A stretch of 64,000 nt of DNA from Pantoea agglomerans (GTDB lineage Bacteria; Pseudomonadota; Gammaproteobacteria; Enterobacterales; Enterobacteriaceae): assembly GCF_021397715.1 (NCBI RefSeq), contig NZ_CP090207.1:3844001-3908000 (forward strand), written 5' to 3'. Numbering within the stretch: the first letter of the stretch is position 1; each line of letters begins with the position of its first letter. The position numbers were made by a program, and so were the translations under genes. Shown here in pieces: positions 16,786 to 24,276 of this stretch. The notes under the pieces are model-generated. The model ran no database searches, had not been told where the DNA came from, and was given only the letters and a program-made list of their open reading frames with translations.

Positions 16786-17385
16786 ATGAAAAACAGTTTA
16801 TATAACCCCTATGTGACTGAACCTATCCATCATGTTGAGCGACAAGTCGCTGGCATTTGCTATAGCGTTCCCTATCTTCAACAAACTCAGGACAGCAGTA
16901 ATATACTTAATACACACAACATTATTTCGCTACACAATCAAATTGCTACTGAAGCAGCATTAATGATTATTCCGGTTGAGGCTATTCGTTTACAGGGAAT
17001 GATTGCCCTGCCGGAAGCCTATTTGCATTTACAGGACCCGCGTGTCCGGGTAGGGATTAATTATCGCAGTTTAGTGGCGCACGGCGCGTCACTGCTTGAA
17101 TTAACGGAGAAATTTAATTTCTGGCTGTATGATTTTGCTCCACCCGGTGCCGACTGGCGATTACTGGAATCGTTCCCTTTTTCCGGAATTGTTTTAAGCG
17201 AACCGTTCTTTAAAGATAATTATCAAAAATTCACCTTCCCTTATTTTATGGCGTCGTTTCGGGAAAAAGGGGCAGAAGTGATTGTCCGCAGTCAGTCGCC
17301 AGCTTTAACGGCGGAGCAGTTCGCTGAGATTAATATCAGCGGCTGGCAACAACAACGCTCGGATGGCGAACTTATTAGCTGCTGA
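16786..17385 (+). CDS. Degenerate EAL-domain-like protein
   Basis: A 199-residue protein I can only place by pattern. The second half follows the EAL fold order. WLYDFAPPGADWRLLESFPFSG corresponds to the DDFGTGYSSL...P region. IVLSEPFFKDN matches the KIDxxFV position. GAEVIVRSQSPALTAEQFAEI matches the AEGVET region. The metal and catalytic acids of active c-di-GMP phosphodiesterases, including an E-x-L motif, are not visible. It is therefore probably a non-enzymatic EAL protein, comparable in idea to YdiV/RflP. The start at ATG 16786 has AGAG close by; an upstream TTG is less likely. The gene is AT-rich compared with its neighbours, and gcd follows 276 bases later. Confidence 0.6.
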   Translation: MKNSLYNPYVTEPIHHVERQVAGICYSVPYLQQTQDSSNILNTHNIISLHNQIATEAALMIIPVEAIRLQGMIALPEAYLHLQDPRVRVGINYRSLVAHGASLLELTEKFNFWLYDFAPPGADWRLLESFPFSGIVLSEPFFKDNYQKFTFPYFMASFREKGAEVIVRSQSPALTAEQFAEINISGWQQQRSDGELISC

Positions 17386-17517
17386 TTCACAAATCCTGCC
17401 TTCCGGCGTTAAGGGCACATGGCGGTGCGCTTAACGTCTCATAACCCCCCATAAAATGTCGTATGACTTCGTATGTGAAGCGATTTAAGCTAAAAAAATC
17501 AAACCTTGATCTAATTT

Positions 17518-17526
17518 TGCTATAAC
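17518..17526 (+). promoter_or_regulatory. Candidate extended -10 of the gcd promoter
   Basis: TGCTATAAC fits an extended -10 (TGn plus TATAAC), 135 bases before the gcd ATG. Upstream, TATGTGAAGCG near 17470 contains a TGTGA half-site; gcd is CRP-repressed in E. coli, but the second half is not present. Confidence 0.4.
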
Positions 17527-17661
17527 ATTTAACACAAAGGGATCGTCTGACTTAGCGGAAGAGAGATTTAAGAACACCCTTCATCATTTGTACTTGATAA
17601 CTGAAGACAACCTATCTGGTTGTTTTCGTGTGTTTTATGGCAACGAAACGAGGTCGATATT

Positions 17662-20052
17662 ATGGGGAAAAACTCCTCATCTTTTGGCGTAATTCGTTTC
17701 CTGACGGTGCTGTTCGCAGTGCTGACGGGTGCGTTTATGCTGATTGGCGGTATTTGGTTAGCCGCCATTGGTGGTTCCTGGTATTACATCGTCGGCGGTG
17801 CAGCAATGCTGATCACCGCTTTCCTGCTGTGGCGTCGAAACAGCGCCGCGCTGGTGGTATACGCCCTGCTGCTGCTGGCTACGCTGGCCTGGGGCGTCTG
17901 GGAAGTCGGTACTGACTTCTGGGCGCTGGCACCGCGTACCGATGTGCTGGTGATCTTTGGCGTCTGGCTGGTGCTGCCGTTTGTCTGGCGCAGCCTGCAC
18001 AATGTGGGTAAAGGTCCGCTGGGTGCCATGGCCGTGGCGCTGATCGCCAGTGCGGTGGTACTGGCTTACGCCGTGTTCAACGATCCGCAGGTCATCAACG
18101 GGACGCTGCCGGAAACCGCTGACAACGCCCCGCAGGCACAGCCGCTGAGCAACATTCCGGACGGTGACTGGCCAGCTTATGCGCGCGATCAGCAGGGAAC
18201 CCGCTTCTCTCCGCTCAAGCAGATTAATCACCAGAACGTTAAAGAGCTGCAGGTCGCCTGGCAGTTCCAGACCGGTGATTTAAAAACCGCCAACGATCCG
18301 GGTGAAATCACCGACGAAGTGACGCCGATTAAAATCCGCGACACTCTTTACCTCTGCTCGCCACACCAGATCCTGTTTGCACTGGACGCGGCTACCGGCA
18401 AACAGAAGTGGAAATTTGATCCGGGCATGAAGGTGAATCCAACCTTCCAGCACGTCACCTGTCGCGGCGTCTCTTATCATGAAGTGCCGGCCGCTGCCGA
18501 TGCAGCCAACAGCCAGCCTGCGCTCTGCTCACGTCGCATCTATCTGCCGGTCAACGATGGTCGTCTGTTTGCGCTGGATGCGGAAACCGGCGAACGCTGC
18601 CCGTCATTCGGCGTCAACGGCGAGCTGGATCTGCAACACAAACAACCCGTGACCACGTCAGGTCAGTATGAGCCGACTTCACCGCCGGTGATTACCAACA
18701 CCACCATCGTGATGGCGGGTGCAGTCACCGATAACTACTCAACCCGCGAGCCGTCAGGCGTGATCCGTGGTTTTGATGTGAATACCGGTAAACTGCTGTG
18801 GGTGTTCGATCCGGGCGCGAAAGATCCAAACGCGATACCGGCCGATGAACACACCTTCACCATGAATTCCCCGAACTCATGGGCACCGGCGGTGTACGAT
18901 CCGAAACTGGATACGGTCTATCTGCCGATGGGCGTGAGCACACCGGATATCTGGGGCGGTAACCGCACGCCAGAACAGGAACGTTATGCCAGCAGCGTGC
19001 TGGCGCTGAACGCCACCACCGGTAAGCTGGTCTGGGCCTATCAGACCGTGCACCACGATCTGTGGGATATGGACCTGCCATCGCAGCCGACGCTGGCTGA
19101 TATCACCGATAAAGAGGGCAACACCGTACCGGTGATTTATGCGCCGGCGAAAACCGGTAACATCTTTGTGCTGGATCGTCGTACCGGCAAGCCGGTTGTT
19201 CCGGCTCCTGAAACACCGGTTCCGCAGGGTGCGGCGAAAGGCGATCACGTCTCCGCCACCCAGCCCTACTCTGAGCTGACCTTCCGTCCGAAACAGAATC
19301 TGACGGACAAGGACATGTGGGGCGCGACGATGTACGACCAGCTGGTGTGCCGCGTGATCTTCAAGCGTCTGCGCTATGAAGGTCCGTTCACCCCGCCATC
19401 TGAGCAGGGTACGCTGGTGTTCCCGGGTAACCTCGGTATGTTCGAATGGGGCGGCATCGCTGTCGATCCACATCGTCAGATCGCGATTGCTAACCCGATG
19501 GCGCTGCCGTTTGTCTCGAAGCTGATCCCTCGTGGTCCAGGCAACCCGATCGAACCGCCGAAAGGCGCTGAGGGGGGTTCAGGCACGGAAACCGGTATTC
19601 AGCCGCAGTATGGCGTTCCCTACGGTGTTGAGCTGAACCCGTTCCTGTCACCCTTTGGTCTGCCGTGTAAACAGCCAGCGTGGGGTTACGTCTCTGCGGT
19701 GGATCTGAAGACCAACAACGTGGTGTGGAAACAGCGTATTGGTACTACCCGCGACAGCGCGCCAGTACCGATTCCGTTCAAAATGGGTATGCCGATGCTG
19801 GGCGGTCCGATCACCACCGCTGGTAAAGTGTTCTTTATCGGTGCAACTGCCGATAACTACCTGCGTGCTTACAGCACCGATACCGGTGAGCTGTTGTGGC
19901 AGGCACGTCTGCCAGCCGGTGGTCAGGCTACGCCAATGACCTATGAAGCGAATGGCAAGCAGTACGTTGTCATCGCGGCCGGTGGTCACGGCTCGTTTGG
20001 CACCAAACTGGGCGATTATGTGATCGCCTACGCGCTGCCAGACCAGAAATAA
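17662..20052 (+). CDS. gcd: PQQ-dependent membrane glucose dehydrogenase
   Basis: A 796-residue protein, the same length as E. coli Gcd. It has five N-terminal membrane segments (about residues 10-135), then the eight-bladed PQQ propeller on the periplasmic face, starting at DWPAYARDQQGTRFSPL. The TTGKLVWAYQTVHHDLWDMDLPSQP and ATAGGVVF-like segments near the C-terminus carry family motifs. It oxidises glucose to gluconolactone and passes electrons to ubiquinone. ATG 17662 has GAGG about ten bases upstream; a longer frame to 17620 is not needed. No pqq biosynthesis genes are in this window, so the cofactor comes from elsewhere. Functionally paired with the gluconate dehydrogenase at 34468-38311. 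Confidence 0.95.
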   Translation: MGKNSSSFGVIRFLTVLFAVLTGAFMLIGGIWLAAIGGSWYYIVGGAAMLITAFLLWRRNSAALVVYALLLLATLAWGVWEVGTDFWALAPRTDVLVIFGVWLVLPFVWRSLHNVGKGPLGAMAVALIASAVVLAYAVFNDPQVINGTLPETADNAPQAQPLSNIPDGDWPAYARDQQGTRFSPLKQINHQNVKELQVAWQFQTGDLKTANDPGEITDEVTPIKIRDTLYLCSPHQILFALDAATGKQKWKFDPGMKVNPTFQHVTCRGVSYHEVPAAADAANSQPALCSRRIYLPVNDGRLFALDAETGERCPSFGVNGELDLQHKQPVTTSGQYEPTSPPVITNTTIVMAGAVTDNYSTREPSGVIRGFDVNTGKLLWVFDPGAKDPNAIPADEHTFTMNSPNSWAPAVYDPKLDTVYLPMGVSTPDIWGGNRTPEQERYASSVLALNATTGKLVWAYQTVHHDLWDMDLPSQPTLADITDKEGNTVPVIYAPAKTGNIFVLDRRTGKPVVPAPETPVPQGAAKGDHVSATQPYSELTFRPKQNLTDKDMWGATMYDQLVCRVIFKRLRYEGPFTPPSEQGTLVFPGNLGMFEWGGIAVDPHRQIAIANPMALPFVSKLIPRGPGNPIEPPKGAEGGSGTETGIQPQYGVPYGVELNPFLSPFGLPCKQPAWGYVSAVDLKTNNVVWKQRIGTTRDSAPVPIPFKMGMPMLGGPITTAGKVFFIGATADNYLRAYSTDTGELLWQARLPAGGQATPMTYEANGKQYVVIAAGGHGSFGTKLGDYVIAYALPDQK

Positions 20053-20073
20053 TCCTGTCATCAGCGGTTAACA

Positions 20074-21312
20074 TCAGGCGGACTCCGGTCCGCCTTTTTT
20101 GATCGCGCTATCTTTCATCGCCCGCCCGTTCAGCCATCCGCACAGCAGCATCACCGCGCTGGTCGCCAGAAATACCGGCCGCATCCCAAACGATCCCCCG
20201 ACCAGACCGCCGAACAGCGGGCCCGTCACCTGGCCGATATACTGTGCCGATGTCGAATAGCCCAGCATCCGTCCGACCTGCGATCCCGGCACGCTGTGCC
20301 GGATAATGGCGGTGATGCAGGGCAACAGTCCGCCCAGCGCCATCCCCATCAGAAAACGCAGCAATACCAGTTGCCAGGCAGCGGTAATAAAAGCCTGCGG
20401 GATCAGCAGCAGCGCACTCACCACTAAGCCCGTCGTCAGCACCCGCTCGTGTCCGACACGGTCCGCCAGCCGTCCGAGCCGCGGTGCGGCGATCACCGTG
20501 CCCAGTGCGGCAGCCGACATCGCCAGTCCGGCGACCCGCGTTATCTGGTGATTACCCGACACAAACTCGCCGACATAGAGGGTGATAATCGGTTCAATCG
20601 ACATCGTAGCGAAGATCAGCAACATGCCTGACAGCCACATCAGCCAAACCCGCCGCTGATTTACCGGTGTTGCCGCAGGCGCTGGCGCGGAATTTTCCCG
20701 CGGCGAGGCGGCGGCGCGTGGCTGCTCTTTCAGCAGAAAAGTGGTCGCCAGGAAGGCGAGAAAAATCACCGCGCCGGTTAACCAGAAGGTCTGGCGAATA
20801 CCGATCAGCGGCGGCAGCACGCCGCCCAGCAGCGGCCCAACCACGTTGCCCGCCATGATACCGGAGGATAATATGCCCAGCGCCCAGCCGGTCTGGCCTT
20901 TGGGCGTTTGCGCCGCCACCAGAATGGTCGATCCGGAGGCGTATCCGCCCAGCAAACCCGCCAGCAGACGCAGCGCCACCAGCTGCCACGGCGCGCTCGC
21001 CATGCCGATCAGTGACATGGCGATAGCCATCCCGAGGCTGGCGCGGATCAGCATCAGCTTACGACCATAACGGTCAGCCAGTCGGCCCCAGAGTGGCGCG
21101 GTCAGCGCCGCGCTGAAAAACGTGGCGCCATAGGCCAGCCCCGACCAGCGCGCAATGGCGGCGGGTTGCTGCACGCCAAGCTGCTGAACGTAGAGCGGCA
21201 AAAACGGCAGCAGCAGCGTCATCGCCACGATGGTACTGAATGAGCCCAGCACACAGACCCATAAGTTGCGCTTCCAGTGCTGAAATTCTGCTTTTTCTGC
21301 TGGCTGTTGCAT
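20074..21312 (-). CDS. mdtG: MdtG-like multidrug efflux MFS transporter
   Basis: A 412-residue drug:H+ antiporter of the DHA1 group. It starts with AEFQHWKRNLWVCVLGSF as in MdtG, followed by PLWGRLADRYGRKLMLIRA (motif A, residues 75-93) and the motif C-like segment GILSSGIMAGNVVGPLLGG (residues 147-165). Twelve helices are predictable. The protein confers drug export in E. coli when up-regulated by the Mar/Sox regulators. A MarA-like gene lies 1.2 kb upstream and soxS elsewhere in this window. The LysR gene just upstream on the same strand may control it. The gcd terminator hairpin lies within its last codons. Confidence 0.85.
   Translation of the reverse strand: MQQPAEKAEFQHWKRNLWVCVLGSFSTIVAMTLLLPFLPLYVQQLGVQQPAAIARWSGLAYGATFFSAALTAPLWGRLADRYGRKLMLIRASLGMAIAMSLIGMASAPWQLVALRLLAGLLGGYASGSTILVAAQTPKGQTGWALGILSSGIMAGNVVGPLLGGVLPPLIGIRQTFWLTGAVIFLAFLATTFLLKEQPRAAASPRENSAPAPAATPVNQRRVWLMWLSGMLLIFATMSIEPIITLYVGEFVSGNHQITRVAGLAMSAAALGTVIAAPRLGRLADRVGHERVLTTGLVVSALLLIPQAFITAAWQLVLLRFLMGMALGGLLPCITAIIRHSVPGSQVGRMLGYSTSAQYIGQVTGPLFGGLVGGSFGMRPVFLATSAVMLLCGWLNGRAMKDSAIKKGGPESA
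20076..20100 (+). terminator. gcd terminator lying inside the 3' end of mdtG
   Basis: An 8-bp stem AGGCGGAC/GTCCGCCT with loop TCCG, followed by a T-run. It overlaps the last codons of the convergent mdtG-like gene, whose stop codon is at 20074-20076. Confidence 0.85.
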
Positions 21313-21422
21313 AAAGATATCCCGTCATTGATCAGGGATACAGGCTAACCAGGCGCGCCGGATAACAACAGTGGCGGCACGATAGTTACTTTGTGGCGCT
21401 GACTGTTGCACTACAGCAACAA

Positions 21423-22319
21423 TCACGGGCTGACCAGCGCGGCGATCAGCGTGTCGCATAATAAGCTGACTGGCGAAGCGGGCTGCAGCGTGTCGTGCAG
21501 CAGCAGATAGCTCTGTAGCCGATCCATCTGCCACTCCGGCAGCAGTTGCTGAATATCCCCACGGGCGACCGCTTCCTGCGCCATATAGGAGGGCAGATAG
21601 GCGATGCCGCTGCCCGCCAGCGCCGCGTTCAGCAGCGCCATGCTGTTATTGGCACGAAAACGGCTGCGGACATCCAGTGCCAGCCGCTGCTTGTCGCGGC
21701 GAAACGGCAGCGCGGCGGTATGCGCCGGCCCATGAAACAGCAGCAGGTCATGGCGCGGTAGCATCTCAGGATGATCGATAGCAGGCCGCTGCGCCAGATA
21801 ACCCGGTGCCGCATACAGTCCCCACTCAATGTCGCTGATCACCCGAAAATGCCCCTGCTGCGGTGGCCGGGATCGAATCACGATGGCCACATCCACCTGC
21901 TCATCCAGCCGATCGTGGTTACGGTCGGTCAGATCGAGATCGACGTTAATGTGCAGATGGCGGCGCAGAAAGCGATTAAGCACCGGCACCACGCACTGAC
22001 AGCCATAGGTCACCGGCGCCTGCAGACGTACGTTACCGGCCGGTTGCTGATGCAGTTGCTGGACAAAGGCATCGGCCCGCTGCACTTCTGCCAGCATCCG
22101 GACGCAATAGGGATAGTAAGCCTGACCGAGCTCGGTCAGCGCCAGTCGCCGGGTGGTGCGCTGCAACAGCCGGATGCCGAGCCGCAGCTCAAGACGGGAG
22201 ATTTCGCGGCTGACGTGGGATTTAGACCAGCCGAGCGCCCGCGCCGCTTCACTGAAACTCTGGAGTTCCACCACCCGCGCAAACACCAGCATGGCGGTTA
22301 AATTAGCACTGTTTTCCAT
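21423..22319 (-). CDS. LysR-family regulator
   Basis: A 298-residue LysR-type protein. Helix-turn-helix segment ELQSFSEAARALGWSKSHVSREISRLELRLGIRLL, wing RTTRRLALTELGQAYY, then a co-inducer domain resembling the CrgA/AaeR-like group. It lies 110 bases upstream of the mdtG-like gene on the same strand. GGAG precedes ATG 22319 at about ten bases. Its target is not known; control of the neighbouring exporter is the simplest idea. Confidence 0.8.
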   Translation of the reverse strand: MENSANLTAMLVFARVVELQSFSEAARALGWSKSHVSREISRLELRLGIRLLQRTTRRLALTELGQAYYPYCVRMLAEVQRADAFVQQLHQQPAGNVRLQAPVTYGCQCVVPVLNRFLRRHLHINVDLDLTDRNHDRLDEQVDVAIVIRSRPPQQGHFRVISDIEWGLYAAPGYLAQRPAIDHPEMLPRHDLLLFHGPAHTAALPFRRDKQRLALDVRSRFRANNSMALLNAALAGSGIAYLPSYMAQEAVARGDIQQLLPEWQMDRLQSYLLLHDTLQPASPVSLLCDTLIAALVSP

Positions 22320-22439
22320 GCGTTACCGCTCCGATACCCTGAGGATTCTGGCATCAAACTAGCATGTTCGGGGCAGCTTACGGCGGCAGGTCAGTAAAAA
22401 AGAAGGGATGGGATCAGACAGCGGAGCCGTGCCTGCCGA

Positions 22440-22469
22440 CCTTCCCGCGCGTTTCATCTGGCGGGAAGG
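22440..22469. terminator. Weak stem-loop after the MarA-like gene
   Basis: A 9-bp stem CCTTCCCGC/GCGGGAAGG with a 12-base loop, just past the stop of the minus-strand gene ending at 22482. No T-run on either strand, so termination is uncertain. Confidence 0.35.
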
Positions 22470-22481
22470 CCATCAAAGGCA

Positions 22482-22850
22482 TCAACTGGCCATGGCCAGC
22501 GGAAACAGTAACCGGTCCGGCTCGACCCGGCGCTGGCGGCGTAGCTGGCCTGGCGTCATCATAAAATAGTTTTTGAAGGTGCGGGTGTAGGCCTGCTGGG
22601 TGTCGAACCCGTAGTTCATGGCGACCTGCAATATCGCTTCATTGCTGCTCAGCAGCGTCAGCGCAGATTCGGTTAACCGGCGCTGTCGGATATATTCCGC
22701 CAGGGAAAATCCGGTATGCTGGCGAAACAGCCGTTGCAGATGCCAGCGGGAATAGCCAGAGCGACGCGCCACCTCATCCAGATGCAGATCGTGTCCTAAG
22801 TTGTTCTCAATCCAGTCCAGCAAACTCCGAATAAACTCGCGCTGATTCAT
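22482..22850 (-). CDS. MarA/SoxS/RamA-like AraC-family regulator
   Basis: A 122-residue protein made of one AraC DNA-binding domain with two helix-turn-helix units. LHLDEVARRSGYSRWHLQRLFRQHTGFSLAEYIRQRRL is the first. AILQVAMNYGFDTQQAYTRTFKNYFMMTPGQLRR is the second. It has no sensor domain, like MarA, SoxS and RamA, so its amount rather than a ligand sets activity. ATG 22850 is preceded by AGGAGGAA at five bases, a strong site; an upstream frame is not supported. Likely targets are efflux and porin genes. It differs enough from SoxS (encoded at 62246) to be a separate paralog. Confidence 0.85.
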   Translation of the reverse strand: MNQREFIRSLLDWIENNLGHDLHLDEVARRSGYSRWHLQRLFRQHTGFSLAEYIRQRRLTESALTLLSSNEAILQVAMNYGFDTQQAYTRTFKNYFMMTPGQLRRQRRVEPDRLLFPLAMAS

Positions 22851-23041
22851 GGGTTCCTCCTGATTTACGCTGATGTGCAGTGAACCCACTTTACCCGGTT
22901 AAATTTATCCCTTAATTAGCAGAAAATTAGCGCAGAATTAGCAACCGCCAGATTCCGGCCTGCGGCCCCCTTTATCGGTCAGATAACGGCAACAACCTGC
23001 CTGAATAATAAGCATTAAGTGATCCTGGCAATCCGGTAAAA
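22851..23041. other. Upstream region of the MarA-like gene
   Basis: About 190 bases with no gene. An AT-rich stretch (22900-22940) could hold the minus-strand promoter. It merges with the repeat-rich region that continues to 23557. Confidence 0.3.
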
Positions 23042-23163
23042 TAATTTGCGTTAAGTTACACCGGCGTCGATTTAACTCTTTTCGTTGCCTCCTGGCGGCC
23101 AGCTTTTAAATAATTTGTGTTAAGTCACCGTCGAATCCGCCAGGCTAATTTGCGTTAAGTCAC
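23042..23163. repeat. Three direct repeats of an 18-base motif
   Basis: TAATTTGCGTTAAGTTAC (23042-23059), TAATTTGTGTTAAGTCAC (23111-23128) and TAATTTGCGTTAAGTCAC (23146-23163). A weaker fourth copy lies at 23006-23023 (13 of 18). Start-to-start spacings are 36, 69 and 35 bases. They sit just upstream of the ERIC array. They could be regulator sites or relics of a decayed element; I do not recognise them. Confidence 0.7.
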
Positions 23164-23179
23164 ACCCGATTCGCCCCTA

Positions 23180-23557
23180 TAATTCGTATTACCGCAAGGC
23201 GGCAAATGCGCGAAACCTCAGGAGCTGACATCAGTCAGTGACTGAGGTGAGTAAATGCAGCCAACGCCGCTGAAGTGCGAAGTATGACGGCGGAGTCCGC
23301 CTAAATAATTCGTGCGACAGCAAGGCGGCAAATGCGCGAATCCTCAGGAGCTGACATCAGTCAGTGACTGAGGTGAGTAAATGCAGCCAACGCCGCTGAA
23401 GTGCGAAGTGTGGCGGCGGAGTCCGCCTAAATAATTCGTGCGACAGCAAGGCGGCAAATGCGCGAATCCTCAGGAGCTGACATCAGTCAGTGACTGAGGT
23501 GAGTAAATGCAGCCAACGCCGCTGTAGTACGAAGTATGACGGCGGAATGACGGCGGA
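23180..23557. repeat. Three tandem ERIC elements (126-bp period)
   Basis: Three head-to-tail copies beginning at 23180, 23306 and 23432. Each has the ERIC centre CCTCAGGAGCTGACATC...GTCAGTGACTGAGGTGAG, related to the classic ERIC core CCCCAGGAGCTTACAT / AAGTAAGTGACTGGGGTGAG. Copies 2 and 3 differ at only a few bases. The last 3' end diverges after about 23546. ERIC units are normally single, 127-bp, imperfect palindromes in transcribed intergenic DNA. The array ends about 60 bases before the response-regulator ATG. Confidence 0.92.
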
Positions 23558-23616
23558 TAATTCTGTGCTAACTATCCGGGCTTACACTGCTCCCATCTTT
23601 ACGAAGGAGATCAGCC

Positions 23617-24276
23617 ATGCGCGTGTTATTGGTTGAAGATGATGAAATGATCGGCGCGAACCTGCAGCAGGCTTTAGAGGGCGCGGGCTGGTCGGTGGAC
23701 TGGGTACGCGATGGCGTTTATGCCCATAACGCCTGGAGCGAAGGCGGCTACAGCTGCGTGTTGCTGGATCTCGGCTTACCGCGTGATGACGGATTGCAGG
23801 TGCTGCGCCGGGCGCGCGGGCGCGGCGATTCTACGCCGGTGCTGATCCTGACTGCGCGCGATACGGTGGCGCAGCGGATACAGGGGCTCGACAGCGGCGC
23901 TGACGATTACCTGCTTAAACCTTTTGATCTGCAGGAAGTGCTGGCCCGGATGCGGGCGATTACCCGACGTCGCCACGGTGCGGCGGATTCGGTGCTGGGC
24001 AGCGGCGATGTGCAGCTGGATATGATGACGCGCGAAGTGCTCTATAAGGGCCAGCGCGAGCAGCTGACCGCGCGCGAATATGCCCTGCTTTATGCCTTGC
24101 TGGAGCGTCCCGGCGCGATTCTCTCGCGCGAGCAGCTGGAGAACCGTATTTACGGCTGGGGCGACGAAGTGAGCAGCAACGCGGTTGATGTGCTGATCCA
24201 CGGGATGCGGCGCAAGCTGGATAACGACGCGATTCGCAATGTACGCGGGCTGGGCTGGCGGGTGCCGGCAATATGA
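23617..24276 (+). CDS. OmpR-family response regulator (QseB-like)
   Basis: A 219-residue regulator. Receiver domain 1-118 with acidic pair E7/D8, phosphorylation site D51 (VLLDLGLP), conserved T79 and K101 (LLKPF). The C-terminal winged helix runs from about residue 125, with LTAREYALLYALLERPGAILSREQLENRIYGW and the recognition stretch SSNAVDVLIHGMRRKL. The sequence pattern is closest to QseB/PmrA. GAAGGAGA precedes ATG 23617. Its stop overlaps the kinase start by four bases (ATGA). Three ERIC units and the 18-base repeats lie directly upstream. Confidence 0.88.
   Translation: MRVLLVEDDEMIGANLQQALEGAGWSVDWVRDGVYAHNAWSEGGYSCVLLDLGLPRDDGLQVLRRARGRGDSTPVLILTARDTVAQRIQGLDSGADDYLLKPFDLQEVLARMRAITRRRHGAADSVLGSGDVQLDMMTREVLYKGQREQLTAREYALLYALLERPGAILSREQLENRIYGWGDEVSSNAVDVLIHGMRRKLDNDAIRNVRGLGWRVPAI

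Noticed and set aside
23180..23557. Regular repeats as a possible CRISPR array
   Set aside because: Units are 126 bases with no unique spacers and match the ERIC core.
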